The notes beneath the pieces are model-generated. The model did not search any database. It saw only the letters and a program-made list of their open reading frames with translations, and was not told the DNA's origin. The position numbers and the translations under genes are program-made. Source: Mytilus californianus (lineage: Eukaryota > Mollusca > Bivalvia > Mytilida > Mytilidae). Taken from it: a stretch of DNA of 64,000 nucleotides. Each line of letters begins with the position of its first letter. The first letter of the stretch is position 1. Location: NCBI RefSeq assembly GCF_021869535.1, contig NW_026262734.1:113909588-113973587 (forward strand). Reading direction: 5' to 3'. Below, one piece after another: positions 44,385-55,339 of this stretch.

Positions 44385-44702
44385 TACACATGTTTGTAAC
44401 ACACATGTTTGTTACACACATGTTTTACGCATAATGTTGAAACGCATCTTATACGGATGTTTGCTACAAACATATGTTTAAATCATGGTTTTGAAACATG
44501 CTTTTTGCATCAAATATATTTTTTGTTTTAAACATGCGTTTGACAGCACATGTATTTTTCATGCGTAAAACGCACTAATAAAGCATGTTTGAAACATGCG
44601 TTTTACATGCAGGGCAAGAAATAGGCATTTCCCATGCGTTTTCAAACGCAAGTTGTACGTACGTAAAATGTACGTAAAACATGCGTGGCACTTTTTCCTG
44701 TG
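44385..44702 (-). repeat. Right terminus and CATGCG-rich subterminal array
   Basis: About 300 bp of ACATGTTTG, ACATGCG, TTTTACGCAT words in both orientations, ending in the inverse of the terminus at 25950. Confidence 0.75.
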
Positions 44703-44704
44703 TA

Positions 44705-44940
44705 GTTCATAGAAAATGGAAGTCACACTAAACACCTATCCATATAAATGAACCGAAATTTAAAAACAAAACATACAAGACTAACAATAGCCAGAGGGTC
44801 CTGACTTGGGACAGGTGCAAACATGCGGTGGGGGTTAAACATGTTTTGTGAGATCTCAACCCTCTCCCTATACCTCTAGCCAATATATAAACACACAGCA
44901 ATACACAGAGTACAATTCAGTTTAAAATTAGCTTCAAGCA
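44705..44940 (-). mobile_element. PLE family 1 3' UTR, right half of the split copy
   Basis: Continues the UTR left off at 25947: GTTCATAGAAAATGG, CATACAAGACTAACAATAGC, CCTGACTTGGGACAGG, GTTAAACATG. It ends at ATTCAGTTT, the same 5' truncation point as 53131-53528, so both descend from one insertion copied by segmental duplication. Confidence 0.8.
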
Positions 44941-45085
44941 TTTACATATAAGTTCTAACGTTGGATGAATAGAACATCTATATATATATATATATTAAAT
45001 GACTGAATAATAGCCAACGATAAATCTTACGGGGCGATGGATCATATAAATATGATACAGTACACTACAAAATATAATATATAAA

Positions 45086-45982
45086 ATATATAACCAGTCT
45101 AAAAGGGTACAACATCACCAAAAAATGACAATAAACGAACAAATGTAACTATAAATATTTCGGATAACAGATATCCTTCATCAGTATGAGCACGATGTAA
45201 AATGAATCAGATCAATCTATTCTGATTATTAAACTATATCAATCTTGAATTCTATACAATAAAAAAAGTGAAACAGTTTCACCCGAACATCATATGTAGA
45301 GACGCTAATAAAAAACATAGAATGAATCACTCATTTTCCCTACCATCACTCATTTTCCTGACATCATTTGTTTCCAGTTACTCCGGCGTCCTTACTTGAC
45401 CCTTACAGTTTTAAAGATTCTTTTTGAATTTTACTAGTTTAAATACCAGGGTTCTTTTCATTTGGTAGGGATGTACAAGTACGCATCCACGTCCAATTTT
45501 TTAACCTTATCCCAAATTTACTATTATTTTTTCTTGTCATTATAAAACTGCTATTTATTTGGGATGATAAAAGCCTCTGTTTGACATATTTTACCAGCTT
45601 ATATCGATCAGTGCTGTTTTTTTTTGGGAATGTATTAACACGCAGTGGTTGTAACATCTTAACTGACGTCTTTTTGGAATTTAAGAGTTGTGCCAGTTCA
45701 TATCTCTAATTACTATTTTCATTTTAGGCATGTCTTTGAGTCGTTTTTGGAAATTTTAAAAATTTATTAGCGTCTCTACATATGATGTTCGGGTGAAACT
45801 GTTTCACTTTTTTTTATTGTATAGAATTCAAGATTGCTATAGTTTAATAATCAGAATAGATTGATCTGATTCATTTTACATCGTGCTCATACTGATGACA
45901 AATATCTGTTATCCAAAATATTTATAGTGACATTTGTTCGTTTATTGTCATTTTTTGGTGATGTTGTACCCTTTTAGACTGG

Positions 45983-45991
<9 letters not shown>
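45086..45991. mobile_element. Foldback element with 228-bp inverted arms
   Basis: Arms 45086-45313 and 45764-45991 are inverse copies with few mismatches (ACCAGTCTAAAAGGGTAC paired with GTACCCTTTTAGACTGGT at the outer ends, AGAGACGCTAATAAA with TTTATTAGCGTCTCT at the inner ends). The loop is 450 bp. It sits between TA-rich tracts and is absent from the paralogue at 53.58 kb, so it is an insertion into this copy. The 72-codon frame 45439-45657 (-) in the loop has no recognised domain. Confidence 0.8.
45140..45200 (-). ncRNA. Hammerhead-like core, candidate only
   Basis: In the left arm, minus strand: CTGATGA (45178-45184), a 16-nt segment that folds GGATA/TATCC with a 5-nt loop, then GAAA (45158-45161), then TATTTATAGT. 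This is the order of a hammerhead core. Deviations: one A between CTGATGA and the stem, and no convincing stem III/stem I. The right-arm copy has lost GAAA. PLEs and related elements are known to carry hammerheads, which is why it is noted. Confidence 0.25.

Positions 45992-46030
<39 letters not shown>
45982..46030. repeat. (TA)n microsatellite
   Basis: About 23 TA units at the right edge of the foldback element; a shorter TA tract lies near its left side (44983-44996). Confidence 0.9.
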
Positions 46031-46034
<4 letters not shown>

Positions 46035-46562
46035 TGCATGAGTTATTGCTAGTTTTTGTTTTTAATTTCAAAACAAGTTGCGCCTAATTGACTCGTGCAA
46101 TTATTAGAAACAGCTAATTAACACATGCTGTTCTATAGACTACAAAAGAAAACAAATGTTTTTTTTGTTTGTTTGTTTGTTTTTGTATTTAAAAGGCATT
46201 TGCTTATATATGATAGGACTTGTTTTTTTTTAAATCTGCATCATATGTTCAGGTTCGGTGAATTTAATTTGTTACGTTAATTTTGTTTTTGCCACACTAT
46301 CACATCTTCAATTATGCAGGGTTACATTCTATAGACTTTAATCAAATACGTAAAGGCTGCATATACAGATGACTTCATAAATTACGTTTGTATTGGTATT
46401 TGTTTTTGTTGTTGTTGTTGTTGCAATATAGTTGTTTTTCCCCTTCTGATATTTAGTTTTGCGGAGATGTGTATTGATTTGATAAGCAACATTGTGTTGA
46501 CATTGATTTTGATGGACAATTTAACAAAGGCGGACAATCCTGTGAATAACCTCATTCAATAC

Positions 46563-46664
46563 CTTATTTTCTCTATTTGGATCGATATCTGTTCTTTCTA
46601 GTAACAATTGAAGTATGTTGAGGTGTCCACCTCTAGCAGCTGAGTGTAAAAGAGTGTCACCGTC
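46563..46664 (-). CDS. Ankyrin-repeat exon, 34 codons, phase 0
   Basis: A complete ankyrin repeat: DGDTLLHSAARGGHLNILQL, then LLERTDIDPNRENK. The acceptor is CTATTTATTTCAG|GAC and the donor is AAG|GTATTG, giving a 102-bp exon that starts and ends between codons, so it could be added or lost without shifting frame. The flanks 46029-46950 match 53597-54520, where the exon is broken. The protein it belongs to is unknown; the remainder of the gene may lie outside the window or be lost. Confidence 0.75.
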
Positions 46665-47004
46665 CTGAAATAAATAGGTTGTAATGTTCATTGTATATAA
46701 CGTTGGTACAGAAAAAACCTCGTAGAAATGATTTGAGAACACAAAAAAGCATATGCCAACAATTTGTAAAGTAAACTTATGAAATTTTTCAAAAATCACA
46801 TTTCCCTTTAAACAGGAAATGTGCATTAAGTAAATAACTTGTGTACATAAAAAAATGTTCAGGATGATGTGTGTTAGAATCCCATCTGAATGGACACAGA
46901 TTGCAAGTTATTAGGAAAGTCATAAACTTAAGTTGCATGTTAATGCCTTAAGAAAAACACTAATTCGCTCTTGTAATTTTATTTAACATTTAACACCCAG
47001 AAAA

Positions 47005-48297
47005 AAGTAAAACAACAAAAATACCGAACTCCAAGGAAAATTCAAAACGGAAAGTTCCCTAACAGCTGGCAAAATCAAAAGCTCAAACACATCAAACGAA
47101 TGGACAACAACTGTCATAATCGCGACAAGGCACAGGCACCCTTCCATGTAGAAAACTTTGAAGTAATCCCGGCCGTTAAGCTAGCTAAACCTCTCACTCG
47201 GATGACAGTTGCATAAAATTCCATTATATTGCCAACAATGTGTGAACAAAACAAACAGACACGAAAAGTAAAATGTCAAAAAAGAGGTACAGCAGCCAAC
47301 ATTGTGTTATAATCTCAATTGCTATAAAAACAAACAAATATGTCAACAAAGAAAACCAAAAAGGCATATAGACAAAGCACATACGAAAATTCAAACATAA
47401 GAATACAAAAAAATGACAACAGCACAAAACACAATGGCGGGATGTACAAGTACCGAGCCACGTCTAAAGAATGATACCATAAATGAACCATATAGTAAAA
47501 GTTAATAATTTGCAAAGACAAATAAAAGAACACGATAACACGTAATTAAGATGATAAACAACGTAAATACTTAGAATCTATACTTCAAGACCATCATGCA
47601 TTATTTGTAAAGTTAATACGGAATATTTATCAACAAGGTCTTGGTTTCTTCCGATCAAATTTTTTTAGAAAAAGGACGAGACGGTCTTTGACATAACCCT
47701 GGTTCATCAACTTTCTGCTCAGACACTGGTGACGTTTTACAAAGTCTTAGTAGCAGCTGCAAGCTCTTGAGCTCTTGAATACCGAATGAGTTGGGAAATG
47801 TATATATATATTCGCATGCAGGTGAAGTTAGTATATTGCTACTAATGTTGGGGAAATTGATAATTTAAAAATTAAAATCGTCTTGTTTGTCATAGATTCT
47901 GGTACTGAGATGACCGCTGATGTCAACTTCGATGTATGAGTCTTAAAATGAGACCAAGGAAGCAGTGTCTGTTGTTTCTTTAATTTCTAGTTCTGGAGGA
48001 TATATCAATGGAACCTAATCAGAAAAATTGGATTGTTTATGGAAAGAACATCCTCAATATATCTGAATGTGAAATTAATGATCTGGCTTCTATGATCTTC
48101 TTGTTTTTAACAAGTGTCTGAAAGAACTCTGACTCGTAAGAAAATAAGAAGAGGTCGACAAGGAGAGGCGCATAGTTCGTTCCCATAGGAATGCCGACAA
48201 TATGTTGAAAAAGTCTACCTCCAAATTCAACAAATATGTTGTCTATAAGAAACTCCAGCATACTGATTACTTGTTCCTCTGTGTAGAATGTTTTACC
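47005..48297 (-). mobile_element. Penelope-like family 3, decayed copy
   Basis: Minus strand: RT (48297-48037), then a frameshifted remainder (for example IYDKQDDFNF and DFVKRHQCLSRKLMNQGYVK, 47.9-47.65 kb), a long 3' UTR (47545-47165) and the 3'-terminal segment 47005-47160, whose truncated copies occur at 15566, 33717, 35575 and 56728. Antisense and shifted frames at 47224-47533 are not genes. Confidence 0.75.
48037..48297 (-). pseudogene. PLE-type RT palm fragment (family 3)
   Basis: KTFYTEEQVISMLEFLIDNI, FVEFGGRLFQHIVGIPMGTN, YAPLLVDLFLFSYESEF. The usual Cys and Ala of GTNCAPLLAD are Tyr and Val here, in line with decay. The catalytic YxDD region is lost: after ISHSDILRMFFP a stop follows. 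Confidence 0.8.
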
Positions 48298-48831
48298 ATT
48301 TTGTTAACTATTAACAAAATATCGTATGGTATCCGAGAGGGATACATTTTTAGCGTTTGTTATCATGTTTATATTGAAAAGCATTGTTGATTATTTCTTT
48401 TAGACGATTTTTCAATTTCACATTGGGAATGTGTCTTTTCCCTCAAATGTGTCAAATCCCCCAAAACGTGCCAAGTCGACGTCACTGTATCCCAAAAACA
48501 TTGCATGCTTGTTTTGGATGTTTCAACCTGTCCTTTCACTGACGTCTAATTATGATTATTTTTCAAAACAGTTAGACTTTCAATGGAAGTTAATTAATAA
48601 CTTCGAAGGCACTTACAATTGCCATTATTAAGTAGATATAAAATAAAGTAGTTGCTTTGTTTAAAAAAAAAATCGATATTATTCTTTTTTTTTTTACTTA
48701 AAGAATGTTTTGTAATTAATTCAATGGATAACTTTAGAAATGTATTTTGCTTCCAAAATTCCGACAGAGTTATGTTAAAAAAACACGATTGAAGCCGAAA
48801 TTGTGTATATGTATTCCTATTATCATTTCTT

Positions 48832-49300
48832 TGATAGAAGGTTGCTGCTAACAAGGAAGCTATTAAACCAAGAGTTCCCAGTGGTGAAGTTGAAATCATC
48901 CCTTCGTAAATTTCAAGGACGCCATCACGAGTTGGTTGACCGTTACGGAATATCCGTTTTACAGATGATAGCGGATATGTTTCTAATGCCGTTACTACAA
49001 TCCCGTCCTCTTTTCCCGAATGTGACCTACCGAATTAGACTTATTACCAGGTTTGTATTAACATGAGCAACACGACCGGTGCCACATGTAGAGCAGGATC
49101 TGCCTACCCTTCTGGAGCACCTGAGATCACCCCCATTTTTTCGTGGGGTTCGTGTTGCTCAATCTTTAGTTTTATATGTTGTGCTTTATGTACTATTGTT
49201 TGTCTGCTTGTCTTTTTCTTTTTTAGATATGGCGTAGTCAGTTTATTTTCGACTTATGAAATTGAATGTCCCTTTGGTATCTTTCGCCTCTCTTTGACTG
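48832..49300 (+). mobile_element. PLE family 2 fragment (thumb and 3' UTR)
   Basis: RRLLLTRKLLNQEFPVVKLK, SSLRKFQGRHHELVDRYGIS, VLQMIADMFL, then GATCRAGSAYPSGAPEITP and a UTR ending TTTCGCCTCTCTTTGAC. It is head-to-head with PLE3. It lacks the RT palm. It provides the uninterrupted version of the site split at 15566. Confidence 0.75.
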
Positions 49301-49304
49301 TAAC

Positions 49305-50125
49305 AATTACGTGTTTGTTGACCAATACAATGTTTCGGTATCTAATATCACTAGCAACATGTTTCGCGGGCTTAGAAGTGTATATATAAATATAGTCGTT
49401 TAATCTGAAATATTACCGTTTATGACCTTTTGACTGAGTGTGGATTCGAATGCCAGATACTGCATGAAAACAGTAGACGCTAACTCTGTCAATGCCCCCG
49501 GTTTTTCTCCTTTTTAATTTCCCGCCATTCACTGACACATTTTTCTGACCTGGATTTGTCTCTTATAAATTTAATATCTGTTCTATATGATTATTATGGT
49601 TGTAGACCAATTTCAAACTTAAAACATCGAAAAAGATTGTTCTGCATATTGTATATAGTTTGAAATTTGTAATGGTCAATGTATTTTACTATCACATATT
49701 CACATATATAAACATATCCATCTCTGCTTATTCTTAGTTACATTATCTTTACATATATGCATTGGAACCTAACACAGCAATAGAACAATAACTATCATAT
49801 ATTGGCTCATGCATGAATAATTATTATAAAATGCATCTGTGCAAATGAACAAAGCGTAAACAAAAAATGGAAAATAACTTTTAATTTAATAACTTTTCTA
49901 TTTCCTTAAAAATCATACTTTTATAGAGTGTAAATAGGTTTAAGATATTTTTGTCTTTGCATTCTATTGATTTTAATTTTTACACCTCTTTCCCTTTGCA
50001 TATTTAGGTATGTATCGAAGATGTGTAAATATTAAGCTAAGATAATTGTGTTGAAAATGAATTTGATTGTTGTCTGAGCCGATTAAACGAACGTAGAGAT
50101 TCCTGGTAAGAACAACTTTCCATAC
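49305..50125. other. Unannotated, intron-like
   Basis: AT-rich sequence downstream of the PLE2 fragment, leading to the donor side of the ankyrin exon at 50126. Nothing is recognised. Confidence 0.5.
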
Positions 50126-50227
50126 CTTATTTACTTTGTTTTGACCTATATCTGTTCTTCCTAAAAACAATTGGACTATGACGATGTGTCCTTCTTTCAC
50201 AGAACAATGTAAGGGAGTGTAACCGTA
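50126..50227 (-). CDS. Ankyrin-repeat exon, 34 codons, phase 0
   Basis: One repeat: YGYTPLHCSVKEGHIVIVQL, then FLGRTDIGQNKVNK. The acceptor is CCTTTCTATTTCAG|TAC and the donor AAG|GTATGG; length and phase equal the exon at 46563. TPLH is intact, but the usual LLL of helix 2 is LFL and the DPN turn is GQN, so it has diverged more. No stop or frameshift. Confidence 0.75.
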
Positions 50228-50229
50228 CT

Positions 50230-51039
50230 GAAATAGAAAGGTTGACATGTTCATAGCATCTATACAAACATATAAAAATGGGTGATTTTCCAGAAATAGT
50301 TTGATTATGAAAAAACACTATCAACTCTCAGCAACAATACGCTAAGTCGACATCTGAATTAGGAAATCCTTTTTTTTAAATAAATTACAATTACTCTAAA
50401 ACTGTTTATGGCCATATGATTGATAGTTTGTGAACACAAACCATTGAATTAGAGCACGCTTTCAAAATATTATACTCAGAACGGAATGATTGGCAAAAAC
50501 ATAACTAATCCGATATTTCAAATGAGGTCAACTTTATATCAACTTGGTTTGGAGTTAAAGTTAGTGATTAAAGAGAAACTTTAAGATTTACATTTAACAT
50601 TTTTATAAATTATCAAGCGGATTTTGATGGTGACACACACATGGTACATGTAGAGACCTTTAATGTTAACACAGATAATCCAGAGATAATTACTTGCACA
50701 GATTACTTCATTTAGATTTGACTTGTTGAATTACTGGAAAACAGTAGATGAATGCTACAGTATACAAAAGAACACACATTTTTGCTCCTGATATAAATGC
50801 TAAATATTCTGCTGAAAATATACAAAGGTTGAGTGTTTTTAACACTTGCTTACAGCCACTTCGTATTGAAAACAAATCTGAACATAGAAACCGTTAATGA
50901 CAGCAGCTGTGCAAAATATTGAGGAAAACACATTGAAGTTGTTCATTAAATTCGAAACCAAATATAGAAAATTATAAAAAAGTTATCATATAAGTTCCTT
51001 GACAATGAATTGCTTAAGAATGGTACAGGTAGAAATGGC
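50230..51039 (-). other. Duplicated intron-like DNA
   Basis: 50481-50636 matches 13792-13936, and 50870-50915 (AACAAATCTGAACATAG, GAAACCGTTAATGAC) matches 25165-25210 and 55848. Confidence 0.6.
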
Positions 51040-51235
51040 ACACAGATATAATATAAGTTATCACATTTTGCTGATGATACAATTTTAATTTTAAAGAAAG
51101 GTTCAAAATCCTTAAGGGAAGTTTTAGATGAATAATAGTGTATGTAACAAATTCAGGGTTTGATATCAATTCAAAAACTGGATTTGTAATCAAAAATCTA
51201 GTAGAGATTTTCTTATGTCAAAATAGATATTTATT
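51040..51235 (+). pseudogene. LINE RT remnant
   Basis: YKLSHFADDTILILKKGSKS, LREVLDE, then two stops and, in shifted frame, NSGFDIN. FADD lies at 51067-51078. It differs from the remnants at 25060 and 62735 and is closer in layout to the LINE at 18451. Confidence 0.7.
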
Positions 51236-51511
51236 GTGGTCCACAATAACTATTGTGTATGTTGATATGGATAACATTATTTATTTTAACCGGTTTACGA
51301 TCTAATTGAAAAATGGTAAAAACGAAACCATTCAGTAATAGATAAAAAGATAAAAAAAATTCCTAAACTTATTTTCAATCACCTCTTCATAAACTTTATT
51401 ATACCTGTCCTAAATCACCTCATCAGTAGCTTGCCTAAATCAAATGAAAACTAAGTTAAAAAACTATAATGAACTTTTGTTCCCATGAGTTGAAATTAAC
51501 CTGTACACAGA

Positions 51512-52667
51512 CGTATAGATTTATAGTTTACATTGGCACAAATATCAATTTTGTCATCAGCAAGTTGAAACATAACTAAATTTGTATTCTTATCAAACGG
51601 GATGTATAAATACACATCCACGTTCATTTTTTTCTATATAGAGGTTAACTCCTAACTATCCTACTGCCTGTCGATACTTTTATTTTTGGCATTGCACAAG
51701 TCATGTCTTCTTTGACTGTCCATGACGTTAAAATACTAAATCCCTGGGATGTGTTTTAGTTGATTGTAATCTCTGATGCATGCTTTTTTATTATTAATTA
51801 TGTTTCGCTTGTAACTAGCTTTCAGTAACTGCGAGTACACTCAAATCGTACTTTTGTGTTAATTTGACCTGTTGATACAATTTGTAATGTTTTTTCGTTA
51901 TTTAATGTTTACTTATTTAGTGTTATATATCGTCTCTCTATTTTTAATATATACCAGCTTTGATAAGTGTTTGGTATGACTATAAATGTTCACTTCTGTT
52001 CTCGTACTATGAACAACACAATTATTTATTTTGTAAACAATATTTCAGATCTCTAGTACTGTATACCTTACAACAAAATTATTTTCATTTACCTGTGTAC
52101 ATTATTCTATTTGGCGGCACTTTGTTCAAAGATATGGTTGTATTTCTGAACTTGTCTAACAACTCAGCCCTTATTTTATTGATTTTGTATTTACATTGTG
52201 TCATAGATCAAATTTATTCGTTCAGTGTATGCTCACTTGTGTTAATATGTCTTTTGATTGAGTTAAGCCATTTCAATTAATATTTTATAGTGTGTCTTTC
52301 TATGTTGTGATGTTACACTATTGTTTCAGGTAAGAGTGAAGGTTGGTACCTATTGCAACGTTTAAACCCGCTGCATTGGTTTGTATCTGTCCTAAGTCAG
52401 GAACCTTATGTTCAGTGGTTGTCGTTTGTTGATGTGGTTCATACGTGTTTCTCGTTTCTCGTTTTTTATATAGATAAGACCGTTGGTTTTCCTGTTTGAA
52501 TGGTTTTACACTAGTCATTTTTGGGGTCCTTTATAGCTTGCTGTTCGTTGTGAGCCAAGGCTCCGTGTTAAAGACCGTACTTTGACCTATAATGGTTAAC
52601 TTTTACAAATTGGGACTTGGATACACAGTTGTCTCATTGGCACTCATACCACATCTTCTTATATCTA
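51512..52667 (+). mobile_element. 1.16-kb retroelement insertion (GTTGTCTCATTGGC family)
   Basis: It interrupts a duplicated intron: 51280-51511 continues at 52668, while 25226-25480 is uninterrupted. The right end is GTTGTCTCATTGGCACTC, CATACCACATCTTC, TTATATCT. The UTR blocks TTTAAACCCGCTGCATT and CTGTCCTAAGTCAGGA are present near 52355-52400. The 106-codon frame 51960-52280 has no recognised domain. Confidence 0.7.
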
Positions 52668-53130
52668 TTTAAAAAAATCTGTTGCAAAACAACTATAGTG
52701 AAGGTAAGCTGAAAATGAAAGCTCTCAAGAGCAAAACATACAAATAATCAAATATTGTTTGAAAGTAAAGATATTTCTAGAATACAAGTGACGTGTTCAG
52801 AGTCAAGATATATTGGTTTTGATTTAACGATGTTGCAGGCAAACATTTCCAAAAAGAAGAAAACAAAAAGAGATAATTGGAAAACTTATTAAAACCAATT
52901 TAAAATTTGAAATGAGGAATATATAAGTCAAATAGTAATGGATGTGAAATTGCGATTAAGGAAGAGCCTGATCAGATCTAAAATTTAAAATATTAATTAC
53001 CAGTAGTTCACCAGGTGAATTGAGGCCTAGATCCCTGACTTATTAAACTGTCAAAATGAACAATAATAAACCAATGGGCATATTTTTTTTTATCAGACTA
53101 TCATTTTTTATGTTCTCGAATGAATTGAAA

Positions 53131-53528
53131 TATTTTGTTTTCAATAAAATTGAGAATGGAAACGGGGAATGTGTGACAGAGACAACAACCTGACCAAAGA
53201 GCAGAAAACAGCCCAAGGCCACCAATGGGTCTTCAGCACAGCGAGAAAATCCCGCACCCGGAGGCAGTCTTCAGCTGGCCCCTAAATAAAACTGTATACT
53301 AGTTTATAGAAAATGGACGTAACACTAAACCCCGATCTATATAAATGAACCGAAATTTAAAAAAAAAACATACAAGACTAGCAATGGCCAGAGGTTCCTG
53401 ACTTAGGAAAGGCACAAAAAAGCGTTGGGGTTAAACATGTTTTATGAGATCCCAAACCTCTCCCTATACCTCTATCCAATGTAGAATAAATAAAAACACA
53501 GCAATAAGCACAGTAAAATTCAGTTTCT
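53131..53528 (-). mobile_element. PLE family 1 3' UTR, uninterrupted 5'-truncated copy
   Basis: Complete 3' terminus (AATAAAATTGAGAATGG on the plus strand) to the truncation at ATTCAGTTT. It is the empty-site paralogue for the 18.75-kb block: TATACTAGTTTATAG at about 53295. Confidence 0.8.
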
Positions 53529-54158
53529 GCAAGCATTTACAGTTAGGGTATAACTTTGAATAAATAGAACACATAACAATATACCTATCTTTATTTATAT
53601 TTGGTGCATGAGTTATTGCTAGTTTTTAGTTTAATTTAAAAACAAGTTGAGCCTTATTGCTTGATTTTGATCAGACCCGTTTAATTATTAGACACAGCTA
53701 ATCAATAAATGCTGTTCTACAGACTACAAAAAAAAAATCAAACTTTACAGACTAGAAACGAAAACAGAATTAACAGGTTTTTTCACTTCTCAAAAACATT
53801 TGCTTATTTATGATAACACTTTCTTTTTTTAAAACTGTATCATGTGTTCAGTTTCGTTGAATTTAATTTGTTAAGTTCATTTTTTTTCCAACACTATCAC
53901 ATCTTCAGTTATGAAGGGTTATCATCTTTAGAATATAATCAAATACGTATAGTATTGGCTGTATATACATGACTTAATGAAACACATGTGTCTTGGTGTT
54001 TGTTTGTTTTTATTATTTTTTTTAAATATAATTGCTTTTATCCCTCTTGTAATTTGCGGAGATGTGTATTGATTTTATAAGCAACATTGTGTTGACATTG
54101 TTATTGATGGACAAGTTTAACAAATTCGGACAATCATGTAAAGAACCTCGTTCAATAC

Positions 54159-54259
54159 CTTATTGTGTCTATTTGGACCGATCTCTGTTCTTTCTAAAAA
54201 CAATTGAAGTATGTTGAGGTGTCCACCTCTAACGCTGAGTGTAAGAGAGTGTCACAATC
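54159..54259 (-). pseudogene. Broken ankyrin-repeat exon
   Basis: Paralogue of 46563-46664, 101 bp. A single-base deletion in the SAA segment (CAGCGTTAGAGG against CAGCTGCTAGAGG) shifts the frame, and the acceptor AG is mutated (TATTTCGGGAT). The donor AAG|GTATTG is kept. The remainder matches HLNILQLFLERTEIGPN. Confidence 0.8.
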
Positions 54260-54729
54260 CCGAAATAGAAAGGTTGCAATATTCATAGTATCAAACGTTG
54301 GTTTGAAAAACCAACCTCGTTGAAATGATTAAATACAAAAAATAACATTCGCCAACCATTTCCAAGTAAATTTATGGATTTAAAGACCGTTTTTATCAAT
54401 CATATTTCTCTTAAAACAGTTATTTTGCATCAAGTGAATAACTTGTGTACATATAAAATGCTTAGGAGGATGTTTGATAAACTCCGATCTAAATGGACCC
54501 AGAATGCAAGTTATTTAGCCGAAGACAAGTTGTTCTCTACGTACACCACAGCTTCCTCTACCAACAAAAACTGGTCGCCATGATAATAGCCAATATCATC
54601 GAACGTGGCTTTAAAAACCAATAAACAAATAAACAAACAATATCATGGTAAGTTTATATAATATATAATATCAGTATGGGCAGACATCAAGACAGAGGTC
54701 TCAATGAAGGCAATAGAAATAAGATTGAC

Positions 54730-54945
54730 GTAACAGAGGGGCGAAAGATACCAGAGGGACATTCAAACTCATAGATCGAAAATAAACTGACAACGCCATG
54801 GCTAAAAAAGAAAAAGACAAACAGACAAATAATAGAACACAAGACACAACATAGAAAACTAAAGACTAAGCAACACGAACCCCACTAAAAACTGGGGTTG
54901 ATCTCAGGTGCTCCGGAAGGGTAAGCAGATCCTGCTCCACACGAA
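54730..54945 (-). mobile_element. PLE family 2 3' UTR fragment
   Basis: The plus strand reads GGGGCGAAAGATACCAGAGG, GCAACACGAACCCCAC, CTCAGGTGCTCCGGAAGGG: the inverse of 49080-49300. Truncated 5'. Confidence 0.75.
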
Positions 54946-55260
54946 AGCTGTCAAAAGTATATAGCAGAAAACACACAACTTGCTAAATTCACGTCATTTT
55001 GGTACCTTGTGGAAAGTTGATTCATTGCAATCAAATCACATCTTCTTATTTTCATAATGATAAAAATGTGTATATACTTTAACATCATTTTTCATTTGTT
55101 GCATAACTTTTATTCTTTTTTTCAAACCTCAGTACATTAAAAAAATTGGTGCTTATCTTATCCACACATTTTTTATTGCTATCAAGTTTGATGGCTCTCT
55201 CAAACGATTTATCAATCATACCACCCAACCCATCAATTCATACCCTATATTTTTATTCTA

Positions 55261-55332
55261 TTCTTACGTCCTAATAAAAATTGGACTAATTCAAGTGTTC
55301 CTTCTCTATTTTAAGCGGCTATGTGCAAAGTT
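55261..55332 (-). pseudogene. Second-type ankyrin-repeat remnant
   Basis: Minus strand TLHIAA, TAA at 55311-55313, NREGTLELVQFLLGRKN. The sister at 13355 has GAA at the stop position. About 1 kb from the exon at 54159, in the same relation as 13355 to 12390. Confidence 0.7.
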
Positions 55333-55339
55333 GCAGTCA

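Larger units (their letters stand above)
25950..44702. mobile_element. 18.75-kb block bounded by TIRs and TA duplication
   Basis: The left end is CACAGGAAAAGGTGCCACGC, the right end is its inverse with one change, and the match continues 10 bp further (30 bp in all). TA flanks both ends (25948-25949, 44703-44704). At 53.3 kb the empty site reads TATACTAGTTTATAG. CATGCG-rich subterminal arrays lie at each end. Two readings remain: one very large non-autonomous transposon, or a MITE of about 550 bp later split by an 18-kb insertion. No transposase is visible inside; the content is PLEs, tandem repeats and AT-rich DNA. Confidence 0.55.
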
